A stretch of DNA of 64,000 nt from NCBI GenBank assembly GCA_963774415.1, contig CAVZEU010000001.1:1-64000 (forward strand), in the 5' to 3' direction. How positions within the stretch are numbered: the stretch's first letter is position 1; each line of letters starts with the position of its first letter. This DNA is from SZUA-36 sp963774415. Lineage in GTDB: Bacteria; Pseudomonadota; Gammaproteobacteria; Xanthomonadales; SZUA-36. Under the pieces are notes generated by a model. It ran no database searches, was not told the DNA's origin, and saw only the letters and a program-made list of their open reading frames with translations. This document shows, piece after piece, positions 17,707-26,508 of the stretch. Made by a program: the position numbers and the translations under genes.

Positions 17707-18934
17707 GGCCGGCCTGCGCCGCACCACCGAGGCCATCGCCGCGGAGTTGGCGAATCCGGGCAGCGGAGAGCCGGCGTGGAGCGAGGTCGAATGGCGACTG
17801 GCAGCGGCCGCGGCGGTCGTGCATGGCGTGTCGCCGCTGCTTTACAAGCACTCGGGCTGGTCGCACCCGCGCTGGCGCCGGTTTCTCGGGGACCAGCACC
17901 AACACGTCGAGATCCGGCACCGCCGGATCATGGCGCTGCTGGAGCGGATCGACCACCTGGCGCGCGCCACCGGAATCCCGCTGGTGCCGCTCAAGGGCAG
18001 CGCTTTGCACGCGCTCGGGGTCTATGCGCCGGGCGACCGGCCGATGGCCGATATCGACCTGCTGGTTCGCGAACGCGATGGCGAGGCCGCTGCTCGCATG
18101 ATGCACGACATCGGCTATGTCCTCGCCTGCGACCAACGGCGGCAGCGGGTGTTCAAGCCCGCGCAGAGCATGCCTCCCGACGTCCTGGGTGAACATCGCG
18201 ACATCCCCGTCAATATCGAGTTGCAAACCCGGATTTGCGAACGGCTGCCGGTCTCCGTCGTTGACATCACCTCCCGAATCCATCCGCGTGAGCCCGTCCC
18301 CGGCCTTAACCCGTATCCATCACGCAGTGCACTGCTCGCCCACCTGCTGTTGCACGCGGCCGGCAATGTCTGCTCGCGCAGCGCGCGCCTGATGCATCTG
18401 CACGACATCGCGCTGCTGGCGCGCGGCATGCGGCCGGAGGACTGGGCGTTCTTGCGACAGGGCAACGTCTGCTGGTGGGCCCTGCCGCCTTTGCGTCTGA
18501 TTGCGCGCTATTACGGGGACGTAGTCCCTGCCACCGTACTCGCCGATCTCGCGCACGCATGCCCGCCACTGCTGAGGACGGTTTCCAGGCACCACACGCT
18601 GACCCGCGTTTCGTGCTGCGATCTGCTGCTGCATGCATTTCCTGGCCTCGAATGGTCACGAGGCCCGCGCGATGCGCTGCGTTTCGTCGTCGGCCGCATC
18701 CGGCCCTCCGCCGAAACGACCCGCGAACGCACTGACTTGGTGCGCACCCAATTGTGGCTCAAGAATCAGGATTGGGTTGTCGCGGGGCAGGGCAAACGCA
18801 TTCTCACCTGGCTGACCCGCCGGGTGCCGCGGATGGATGTCATGTATGCGGTGCGTGCGGCATTGAAGCAGGAAGCACCGGCGGCCGGGGAAAAGCCCGG
18901 CAGCGGGGATGTCACCGGACCGTCCTGGCGATGA
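17681..18934 (+). CDS. Nucleotidyltransferase-fold protein (NTP_transf_5-like)
   Basis: A 417-residue protein with the diagnostic segment IPLVPLKGSALHALGVYAPG followed by RPMADIDLLVRE, the catalytic-type DxD of this uncharacterised nucleotidyltransferase family. A helical C-terminal region (SRSALLAHLLLHAAGNV onward) is typical of the family. Members recur in RiPP and polysaccharide loci, sometimes beside HprK-like kinases, as here. The start is TTG 17681 or GTG 17678; both lie inside the end of the radical SAM gene. The product ends with a low-complexity GEKPGSGD tail. Which nucleotide and acceptor it uses cannot be inferred. Confidence 0.78.
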   Translation: MLPPLKDIRAGLRRTTEAIAAELANPGSGEPAWSEVEWRLAAAAAVVHGVSPLLYKHSGWSHPRWRRFLGDQHQHVEIRHRRIMALLERIDHLARATGIPLVPLKGSALHALGVYAPGDRPMADIDLLVRERDGEAAARMMHDIGYVLACDQRRQRVFKPAQSMPPDVLGEHRDIPVNIELQTRICERLPVSVVDITSRIHPREPVPGLNPYPSRSALLAHLLLHAAGNVCSRSARLMHLHDIALLARGMRPEDWAFLRQGNVCWWALPPLRLIARYYGDVVPATVLADLAHACPPLLRTVSRHHTLTRVSCCDLLLHAFPGLEWSRGPRDALRFVVGRIRPSAETTRERTDLVRTQLWLKNQDWVVAGQGKRILTWLTRRVPRMDVMYAVRAALKQEAPAAGEKPGSGDVTGPSWR

Positions 18935-19050
18935 TCGATTCGAAACTCTTCCATCAGAGGGTCGGCGGCATTGCCTACGGCTGCCTGATGAAAATGGTCA
19001 CCCGCATCGTATGTAGAGAGGGGCGGCCAATCCAAAACCACGCGGAATGA
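18931..19050 (+). CDS. Possible small coupled ORF (39 residues)
   Basis: An ATG overlaps the nucleotidyltransferase stop (ATGA) and opens a 39-codon frame beginning MIDSKLFHQRVGGIAYG and containing two Cys and two Met-Lys steps, ending QNHAE. The four-base overlap is the only positive evidence for translation. Its size and place, last in the radical SAM operon, would suit a precursor peptide, but it shows no recognised leader or core motif. It could equally be chance. Confidence 0.25.
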   Translation: MIDSKLFHQRVGGIAYGCLMKMVTRIVCREGRPIQNHAE

Positions 19051-19132
19051 GGCGCCGACCTGACGTCACCCGGCGATTCCCGGCGGGCAGCACCGAGAGC
19101 GCGGGATGCGCATCGAGCGGGCGTGTGTGCCG

Positions 19133-22100
19133 TCAATTGGCCATCGTTGCCTGCTGCAAGCGCTCGACCTCGGCCTCTTCCAGGGCAAAATGTCGACGCA
19201 GGTAGTCCACATAGTCAGCCATGTTCTGCTGCACCTCCGGCCCGAGGGGGTAACGTTGGGACACCAGGTGCTGTACCCGCAACACCTCCTGCATGTGCAA
19301 GCGCCGCTCGCTGCTGTTGGTGATGCTGTCAGGATGCCTGCGATGCAGGTTCAGCGACTCGGGCACGAAAGCGATCTCGCCCTGCTCGAGTACGGCGAGA
19401 TAGGCGACCCAGTCGCCGGCGATCCTGAAACTGGTCATGGTATCGAGTTCACGTCCCAGGGCATCCCACAGCGCATCGCGGCGGAACAGTGCGGCGCTGA
19501 CATTCGGGATGGTGTTCTTGACGGCCAGGTATTTCCTGATTTCGTCCGAACCCTGTTCCCGGTACGCCTGCAACCAATGTTCGTGTGAAACGTCATCGGT
19601 GTATTTGAGGTAGGTGTCGGCGAGGACGTTTCCTGCAGCGTCGATCTGCCGGGATTGGCAGTAGGCCATTACCACGGAGCGGTCCTGCATGACGGACGTC
19701 ATGCGCTCGAGAAACCCAGGCTCGCACAGGTCATCGGCCTCGGCGATCCACACCAGGTCGCCGCGCGCCAGTTCCACGCCCTTGGCCCATTGCCGTGACA
19801 CGTTCCCGGAATGGGCGCGGTTGCGCACCAGTCGTGCCTGGATGCCGTATTCGACAAGGAGCTTTTCGATGACCTCGATACTGTCGTCGTCCGAGGCATC
19901 ATCGAGGATGATCAACTCGTAGAACGGCATGGTCTGCCCGACGATGGAAGCGATCCGGTCACGCAGGTGGCGGGCATAGTTGTAGTTGGGAACAATCACG
20001 GAGACCCTGGGGAACCGGTATCCCAGAAAATCCAGGAGGTCGAACAGGTAGCCGCGGAAACGGTATTCGGCGTCCACCAGGGCGTGGCCGCGCGCACCTA
20101 TCGCGGCGGCCCGAGTCGCGTCGTCAAGCAGGCCCACTATGGCGTTGCCGAATGCCTGCAGGTCGAACGCCGGCACGAGCACGCCCGTGCCACGCTCCAG
20201 CAGTTCGACGAAACCGCCCCTACCGGCAAAACCAACCACCGGCACCTCGACCTCCAGGGCTTCCATCACCACGGACGGGAACGGGTCCTCGCGCGAGGTC
20301 AGGGCGTAGATGTCCGCACCCGCGTAATAGAGATCGGTATCCGGGTCGATGCCCGGGAAGTGAAAGCGATCCTCCAACCCAGCGGCACGCACGGACTCCC
20401 GGATGCCCGCTTCCAGCGTCGTGTCAAAATGTCCGACCCAAAGGAAATGCACGTCCTCGCGGGCACGCATCACACGCCTGCCGATGTCGACGAACTGGTC
20501 GATGCCCTTGCGGTGGTCGGCGTAGCCGACGCAGAGGACGATCCTTGCGCTTGCGGGGATACCCAGGGAGAGGCGCAGCCGATCTCGCGCCTCGACCTTG
20601 CCCTCCGGGTGTGCAAACCGGTTCGGTTTGTACAGGCCCTGGGCGCGTATCTCCGAACTGGCGGAACCCATGTCGATGCATTGGCTGAACTCGTCGCGGA
20701 CACTTGCGGTGGGAAACACCATGCAATCGGCGCTGGCCGCGAGTGTCCTGGCGTGTTCAAGGAGGCCCAAATCCCGTATCACGCCGGACATTTCGTGGAT
20801 CAAGCTGGTGACCCGGAATCCGGCATCCTTGAGCAGCCTGGCGAACAATCCGGATGCCGTGGTGTTGGCGATGGCATGGCGGATGCCGCTGGCGTACAGC
20901 TTGCGCGCGAGCAACTGTGCCGTCGACCCGAGCGGTTCCTTGCCGTCAAGATCGTGGATGGTGGCCCAGCGGGCAAACTCGTCACGCAACCGCCCCTCCC
21001 CCAGCAGCACCACGTCCACCTCGAACCTGAACCACTCGCTGTACTTGCGCGCCATGTGAAGCGCAAGGTACTGCGCACCATGTGGATGCGCATCGTGCGA
21101 CACGATCAGGATACGTCGGGCCATCCTGCCCGTGGTTTCGTGTTCGCCTTCCAGCAGGGCCTGCCGGGTCTGATCGAGGAAGGCATAGCCGTAGCGGCGA
21201 TCCGGTTCAAGGTGGGCGCCCTCGGCCCATTCGTTCCATGCGTTCACGAACACCATGGATTCCCCGGCCACGGGATGTTGGCGGGCGTAGTCGGTGACCA
21301 GCCCCAGCCATTCGCGATAACGCCGCGGCGTGGCGTGGGCGTAGGTGTAGCCGGCGCCCGGCATGCGGGCCTCATTGTCCCAGGAGGGGAACACCCCGCG
21401 GATCAGGTCGTAGTCAGGCGCCTCGATTTGTCTGGCGCGCTCGATGATGTCCGCGTATTCGATCACGTTGCCCTGGTACGTGGGATTGACGATGTCCAGC
21501 CGATTGTTGATCGGTTCCAGACCGGCCCCGATCCTGTGTGGCGGGAATTCGATTGCCGCATCAAAGCCATGGATGCGTGGATCCTCCACGTCGAATTGCA
21601 CCATTGCCAGAAACAGTTCACCGATACCGGCCCTTCGGCAGTGCTCGCGCCATCGTTCCAGGGTGGCTGCGGCATCGGGCAGCAGCGATGGCCGGTACAA
21701 CACGATCAACGGGCGGTTGTCGATGTGGATGTAACGGGGATCGCGCAGCAGCGGTTCGAGCGAGGCGATGAAGGCGAGATCATCCTCGGGCGAATGTTCC
21801 TGCCGGATCAGGATATCGTCCTCGCGCCCGTCCCAGCGACGGCTCCAGTTCTCGTTCGCCCAGCACACGCAGAAGGGAAAATCGATGTCCGGATGGTCCA
21901 GGAACTGCTGCAACGGCCGCTCCAGCAGTCGCTTGCCATTGAACCAGTAATAATGGAAACAAAACCCCTGCAATCCGTAGTGTCGCGCCAATTGAACCTG
22001 ACGGCGCATGACGTCGACGACGCGCAGGTCGTAGAAGCCGAGCTCGCCCGGAAGCCGCGGTTGGTAGTGCCCCACGAACTGCGGCACCGCTTTGGACACA

Positions 22101-24064
22101 TTGGTCCACTCGGTGAAACCGCGGCCCCACCATTTGTCATTTTCGGGAATCGGGTGGAACTGGGGCAGATAGAACGCGATCGCGCGCACGTCGATTTTCG
22201 ATAGGTCGGCCGGATCGTCGTCCATCGGAACATATTCGCTACCACGGGCCTCAGCCGCCGCATGGGACAGACACTGGAGCACGTCCCGGGCGGCCCTGTC
22301 CGGGCTCGCGATGCATGCCGATCCGTCCGGTCCTTCCCGGGCCGCCGTTGCCGCCGATGCAGGCGCCGAGCTCACGCCGTCCGCAGCCTGGTAAGCAGCT
22401 ATTGTGGTGGTCGGCTCACCACCATACCGGGACCCTTCCTCGACAATCGGTTCGGGCGTCACGGACCCTGCCATCAGGGGGGGAGGCGAACGCCTCAGCA
22501 CATGTACGCTGAGCCAGCGCATGGGCGCGGTCAGTTTCCAGCTCGTCGACGCGATCAACTCGGCAATCGTTGTCTCGCTGCTCGCCAACGCCGCGCGCAG
22601 TTGTCGCATGTCGGCCCGGGCTCGTGCCAGCGCATCGGCGGCGCCGGCCCTTTCGGCCTCCCGGTCATGGACGGCCTGTTCCAGCCGAAACGATATCGTG
22701 TCCAGATGAGTCTGCTGGCGCTGGATCCCGGTTTCCATTGCCATCATGCCCTCGCCTTGGCGTTCCAGGCGCGCCGCGGTTTCACTGGACAGGGCGGACA
22801 TGTCTTGCTGCAACTGTTTGACCAAGCCATGGATGGCAGCCGTTGCGGACGCCTGTGCCTCCAGCCGGGAGGCCACGTTTGTTCCGGCGGTTCGTGCCCG
22901 CCGGGCAATGGCCTCGACGCTTCGCTCCACCGACTCCAGACGTCTGTCCAGGGGCCGTGCCTGCCGGGCGATCGTGTCGACGCTTCGCTCCACCGCTTGC
23001 AGACGTCTGTCCAGGGGCTGTTCCCGCAGGGCAATCGTTTCGACGCTCCGCTCGACCGACTCCAGGCGTGTGCCCAGGGCCTCGTGCAGCCCCTGGACGG
23101 CTTCGCGGACCGTCGCGGCCACGGCCGGCTGCTCCGCCAGCCGTGCCTCTGCCGTTTGCGCCCGGCGTTCCGCGCCCCATCGTTCCGTGAGCAGATGATC
23201 CACGTGCGCCGCATAAATCTGGCTGGCTCCACGATAAAACTCCTGCAGGTCGGATAGCGCAGTCCATTGCCCCTCGCCTGAAGCGATGTCCTGGCAGGCC
23301 TGATGGAGCGTCTCGGCAAGGTCCGGTGTCGCAGTCCGCTCGCCGCCCATCCCGGGTGACGGCCTCTGGTGGTGCCGCAGACCCGGATCGAGGAAGGCAT
23401 CAACGGCCTTTGCTTGCGCGCTGTCCGGCGCGACCGGCCAACGCAGATGCAATGCACGCGCCACACGCTTCATGCTGCCGCGCCAGTCCGACACCAGCTG
23501 GTCATAGGTGATCATGGCCCTGCGCTTCTGCTCGGACGCCGCCGTTGCTTCCATGATGTACTGGATCCACATCAGGAAAAGGGGCGCGCGCGGCCAATCG
23601 TTGCGCTGGTGCAGGGACTCGACCACTTCCCACGGGTCGCGTGTGAGGAACAGGCAATCGACTTCGAATCCCCGCGCCTCGAACACCTTGATCCACAGCG
23701 GCGCCGTGAGGCACATTCGCGGGTCCTTGACGGCGCACAGGCTTGAGGCCGCGAATTCATGCTCGATCAGCGCGCCGATGCGCTGTTCGGCGACTTTTGC
23801 ACACGGGGAATCCATCCACCCGTCCGGCATGTCGCGCATGTCGTACCACGTGCGTCCGAGTCCCTGCAAAATCGCGTCGTTGATCCCGACCGCTTCGGCA
23901 TGTTCCCAGAAGCCTTCGGGATTGTCGGGTCCGGCAGGGACGAGGTCTTGGCCAAGTTCCGCACCGAGCAGATTGACGACGCGTGCCGCGGCGGAGGTTC
24001 CGCTGCGATGCATGCCGAGAATGAGCAGTGCGCGACACGCTGGGTTTTGCGAATGTTTCATCAC
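19133..24064 (-). CDS. Giant fusion: sulfotransferase, coiled coil, WbsX, GT4 and GT2 glycosyltransferase
   Basis: 1643 residues with at least five parts. Residues 1-270 form a sulfotransferase-like P-loop domain (LILGMHRSGTSAAARVV for PAPS binding, VKDPRMCL, FLTRDPWEVVESL). Residues about 290-500 are coiled coil, with three tandem 21-residue repeats (LDRRLESVERSVEAIAR type) near 331-392. Residues 623-965 are a WbsX/GH99-like domain (IAFYLPQFHPIPENDKWWG, CWANENWSRRWDG). Residues 980-1340 are a GT4 fold with SREDPFPSVVMEALE. Residues 1350-1643 are a GT2 domain (VSVIVPNYNYARHL, ELIILDDASDDDS, WIAEADD). The ATG overlaps the Wzt stop (ATGA), so it is coupled to the exporter. It probably builds and may cap a surface glycan at the cytoplasmic face. 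Confidence 0.85.
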   Translation of the reverse strand: MMKHSQNPACRALLILGMHRSGTSAAARVVNLLGAELGQDLVPAGPDNPEGFWEHAEAVGINDAILQGLGRTWYDMRDMPDGWMDSPCAKVAEQRIGALIEHEFAASSLCAVKDPRMCLTAPLWIKVFEARGFEVDCLFLTRDPWEVVESLHQRNDWPRAPLFLMWIQYIMEATAASEQKRRAMITYDQLVSDWRGSMKRVARALHLRWPVAPDSAQAKAVDAFLDPGLRHHQRPSPGMGGERTATPDLAETLHQACQDIASGEGQWTALSDLQEFYRGASQIYAAHVDHLLTERWGAERRAQTAEARLAEQPAVAATVREAVQGLHEALGTRLESVERSVETIALREQPLDRRLQAVERSVDTIARQARPLDRRLESVERSVEAIARRARTAGTNVASRLEAQASATAAIHGLVKQLQQDMSALSSETAARLERQGEGMMAMETGIQRQQTHLDTISFRLEQAVHDREAERAGAADALARARADMRQLRAALASSETTIAELIASTSWKLTAPMRWLSVHVLRRSPPPLMAGSVTPEPIVEEGSRYGGEPTTTIAAYQAADGVSSAPASAATAAREGPDGSACIASPDRAARDVLQCLSHAAAEARGSEYVPMDDDPADLSKIDVRAIAFYLPQFHPIPENDKWWGRGFTEWTNVSKAVPQFVGHYQPRLPGELGFYDLRVVDVMRRQVQLARHYGLQGFCFHYYWFNGKRLLERPLQQFLDHPDIDFPFCVCWANENWSRRWDGREDDILIRQEHSPEDDLAFIASLEPLLRDPRYIHIDNRPLIVLYRPSLLPDAAATLERWREHCRRAGIGELFLAMVQFDVEDPRIHGFDAAIEFPPHRIGAGLEPINNRLDIVNPTYQGNVIEYADIIERARQIEAPDYDLIRGVFPSWDNEARMPGAGYTYAHATPRRYREWLGLVTDYARQHPVAGESMVFVNAWNEWAEGAHLEPDRRYGYAFLDQTRQALLEGEHETTGRMARRILIVSHDAHPHGAQYLALHMARKYSEWFRFEVDVVLLGEGRLRDEFARWATIHDLDGKEPLGSTAQLLARKLYASGIRHAIANTTASGLFARLLKDAGFRVTSLIHEMSGVIRDLGLLEHARTLAASADCMVFPTASVRDEFSQCIDMGSASSEIRAQGLYKPNRFAHPEGKVEARDRLRLSLGIPASARIVLCVGYADHRKGIDQFVDIGRRVMRAREDVHFLWVGHFDTTLEAGIRESVRAAGLEDRFHFPGIDPDTDLYYAGADIYALTSREDPFPSVVMEALEVEVPVVGFAGRGGFVELLERGTGVLVPAFDLQAFGNAIVGLLDDATRAAAIGARGHALVDAEYRFRGYLFDLLDFLGYRFPRVSVIVPNYNYARHLRDRIASIVGQTMPFYELIILDDASDDDSIEVIEKLLVEYGIQARLVRNRAHSGNVSRQWAKGVELARGDLVWIAEADDLCEPGFLERMTSVMQDRSVVMAYCQSRQIDAAGNVLADTYLKYTDDVSHEHWLQAYREQGSDEIRKYLAVKNTIPNVSAALFRRDALWDALGRELDTMTSFRIAGDWVAYLAVLEQGEIAFVPESLNLHRRHPDSITNSSERRLHMQEVLRVQHLVSQRYPLGPEVQQNMADYVDYLRRHFALEEAEVERLQQATMAN

Positions 24065-25545
24065 GCGGTCACCGGGTTATTGACACGAACTTCGGGCCGG
24101 ATGCCGAGATCCATCGTGGTCGTCGCCAGCCTGCCCGGTTCGTGGAGCACCTTGAACATGGTGGCGTCGAGTAATCGATCCAGATAAACGTCTTCTCCGT
24201 CGACGCTGCCCTGCACGCCCGCATTGAGAAAGTACGCCCCGGCGGCGAACAGGCACGGGAACCGGAACCGCACCTCCAGTTCGGATCCGGCTTCCACGCT
24301 CGGCAGGTTGCAACCGTCCCATGACGTGATGCTGCCGGCCAGTTCCAGCCCGGTGACCGACTTGATCAGCATGCCAAAGCGCACCTGGTTGGCCGCCCGG
24401 TCGAAACGCACCCGGTAGACGTAGTCGTACTCGCGTCGTGCCTGCAGGATGTTGGCGCGCCGTCCAGACAGCGTTTCGATGTGCGGGTCGAGAATCGAAG
24501 CACCATGGCTGTCGTAGCGGAACGAGCTTGTCGGAGCCAACCCCTCTTCGAGGAACGACGCATCCGCCGATTCCCCGGCACCGTCGTCTGCCGGGTTCGC
24601 CGCAACCGGGTTCTTCGTGATGCGGTCTTCCGCCGGTGATGCCCAGTCACGCACGTCCACCTGGCCGGTAGCGGCGGTATCCGTGACCAGCGCCTGCGGG
24701 TCATTCGGTTCACGGCACGTGCACGCCTGCGTTTCCCGCCCCCTGCGGATACGTTCGCGGATCGACCGGTATTTGTCGGCCGGAGAATACAGAAGCTGCT
24801 GGTATCTCGAAACGACGTATTTCGGGCTGCCTTCCGTCAGCAGTTCACCACGATCGAGCAGCAGCGCGCGGTTGCACAATTCGATCACCGTGCTGGCGGA
24901 ATGCGACACGAACAACACCGTGGCACCGCGCCTCCGGATTTGGTCGATGCGGGCGAAGCATTTGCGCTGGAATGCCTCGTCGCCGACCGAGAGCGCTTCA
25001 TCCACCACCAGGATATCGGGTGAAACGTTGATCGCGACCGCAAAGGCCAGCCGCACATACTGCCCGCTGGAATAGGTCTTGACCGGCTGGTCGACCAGGT
25101 CGCCGATCTCGGCAAAATCGAGAATGGCCTCATGGTGATTCGCCAACTCCCGCCCCGACAGCCCGTACAGCCGGCCGCTGAGGCGGATGTTTTCGCGGCC
25201 GGTGAACTCCGGGTCGAAACCCGCGCCCAACTCCAGCAATGCCGCGATGCGACCGTTGACCGTCACGTTTCCGAGCGTGGGATTCAGCGTTCCGCAGATC
25301 ATCTCCAGCAGCGTCGATTTCCCCGCGCCGTTGCGGCCCACGATGCCGACGGTCTCGCCCTTGCGCACGCTGAAACCGACATCGCGCAGCGCCCAGAACT
25401 CGCTGAAATAGTCGCGTACCGGCAGGCGCACCGCGCGTTGCAGGCGCGGCAAGGTCATCTGTCTCAGCCGGTCGGCAGGCCGCGCATAGATCTCGTAGCG
25501 CTTGGACAGGCCTTCGACGCGAATGCTGAAATCGTCACACGACAT
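24061..25545 (-). CDS. wzt: Wzt-like polysaccharide ABC transporter ATPase with glycan-binding C-terminal domain
   Basis: ATPase of an O-antigen-type ABC exporter. Residues 1-240: VEGLSKRYEIY, Walker A VGRNGAGKST, signature YSSGQYVRLAFAVA and Walker B ILVVDEALSVGDEAFQRKC. Residues about 290-494 form a beta-rich extension (YDYVYRVRFDRAANQVRFG, GSITSWDG, VRFRFPCLFAAG) like the Wzt C-terminal domain, which in characterised systems binds the modified non-reducing end of the polymer. The start at 25545 overlaps the permease gene by 11 bases; the open frame continues upstream into it without meaning. The glycan-binding domain implies that the exported chain carries a terminal modification. Confidence 0.92.
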   Translation of the reverse strand: MSCDDFSIRVEGLSKRYEIYARPADRLRQMTLPRLQRAVRLPVRDYFSEFWALRDVGFSVRKGETVGIVGRNGAGKSTLLEMICGTLNPTLGNVTVNGRIAALLELGAGFDPEFTGRENIRLSGRLYGLSGRELANHHEAILDFAEIGDLVDQPVKTYSSGQYVRLAFAVAINVSPDILVVDEALSVGDEAFQRKCFARIDQIRRRGATVLFVSHSASTVIELCNRALLLDRGELLTEGSPKYVVSRYQQLLYSPADKYRSIRERIRRGRETQACTCREPNDPQALVTDTAATGQVDVRDWASPAEDRITKNPVAANPADDGAGESADASFLEEGLAPTSSFRYDSHGASILDPHIETLSGRRANILQARREYDYVYRVRFDRAANQVRFGMLIKSVTGLELAGSITSWDGCNLPSVEAGSELEVRFRFPCLFAAGAYFLNAGVQGSVDGEDVYLDRLLDATMFKVLHEPGRLATTTMDLGIRPEVRVNNPVTA

Positions 25546-26362
25546 CGGCAAAGCCCTTCCGGGTCTGTTCGAACCAGGCAAACGCCAGCCACGCGAAAAG
25601 ACTCGACGCCAGGGCGTACACAGCCAGGTGGCTCCAGGCCGGCGGTTGCCCGAAGACAAGGACGTTCTGCGACGCCTCCGCGATGACCGTGAGGGGATTG
25701 AGGTAGAGCAGGTCCCGGTACCCGACCGGGACCAGGGTCTTCGGATACAGGATGGGCGCCAGGAACATCAGTGCCGTGGTGGCAATGCCGATCACCTGCC
25801 TGAGGTCACGCACATACACGCCGAGCGACGCCAGCAACCAGACGGTACCGGTGACGAACGGCAGGAAGCACGCGACGACGATCGGGAAAAGGACTACCGT
25901 CCAGGGAGGAGGCCCCATGAAGAACGGCGAGATCACCAGCAGCACGATCGTCGATGTCAGCAGGTGGAACAGACCGGAGGCGATCGTGCTCCAGATGAGG
26001 GTTTCCAGCGGAAACACGACGCGTTTGACGAAATTGGCGTGTCCGGTGACGAGCGTGGTGGCGTGGTTGGCACTCTCCGAGAAAAACGCACTGATGTTCA
26101 GCCCCGCGAACAACACCATGGCGTACTGGAACGAATCGGTTGCCTGCGAATTCCAGCGGGACTTGAAAATCACCCCGAACACGAAGGTGTAGATCGTCAG
26201 CAGCAGCAGCGGATTGAGGAAGGACCACAGCAGGCCGGCGAACGACCCGCGATAACGGCCTGACACGTCGCGCCTTGCCATCTCCATCACCAACGCAAAA
26301 TTCCGCGTCAGCGCCAGGTATGGTGCGCGCGGGTCGGTCAGGCGGTAGGCGGATGTCGTCAT
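25535..26362 (-). CDS. wzm: Wzm-like polysaccharide export permease (ABC-2)
   Basis: Integral-membrane half of the exporter, 275 residues with six predicted helices. Seen: the family segments DVSGRYRGSFAGLLWSFLNP near residue 35, FVKRVVFPLETLIWS in the middle, and YLNPLTVIAEASQNVLVFG toward the end. With Wzt it moves undecaprenyl-linked glycan across the inner membrane. It is separated by about 147 bases from the upstream membrane-protein gene, so a second promoter may exist here. Confidence 0.92.
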   Translation of the reverse strand: MTTSAYRLTDPRAPYLALTRNFALVMEMARRDVSGRYRGSFAGLLWSFLNPLLLLTIYTFVFGVIFKSRWNSQATDSFQYAMVLFAGLNISAFFSESANHATTLVTGHANFVKRVVFPLETLIWSTIASGLFHLLTSTIVLLVISPFFMGPPPWTVVLFPIVVACFLPFVTGTVWLLASLGVYVRDLRQVIGIATTALMFLAPILYPKTLVPVGYRDLLYLNPLTVIAEASQNVLVFGQPPAWSHLAVYALASSLFAWLAFAWFEQTRKGFADVV

Positions 26363-26508
26363 GGCAGCTTACTCATTCATGTCACGCGGCCTGTATCGGA
26401 GCCTGGAGTGTCGGGCTGTTCAATGGACTGGTCACTTAATGGTATGTCCCGTCTCGCGCGGCTTTGGTTGCAACGGTGAAAGGCCGTTGGGCCTGCCGGT
26501 CGGGGCTG

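Noticed and set aside
13178..19050. A complete lasso-peptide cluster
   Set aside because: No asparagine-synthetase-like cyclase, no transglutaminase-like protease, no RRE/PqqD protein and no precursor with the expected leader were found.
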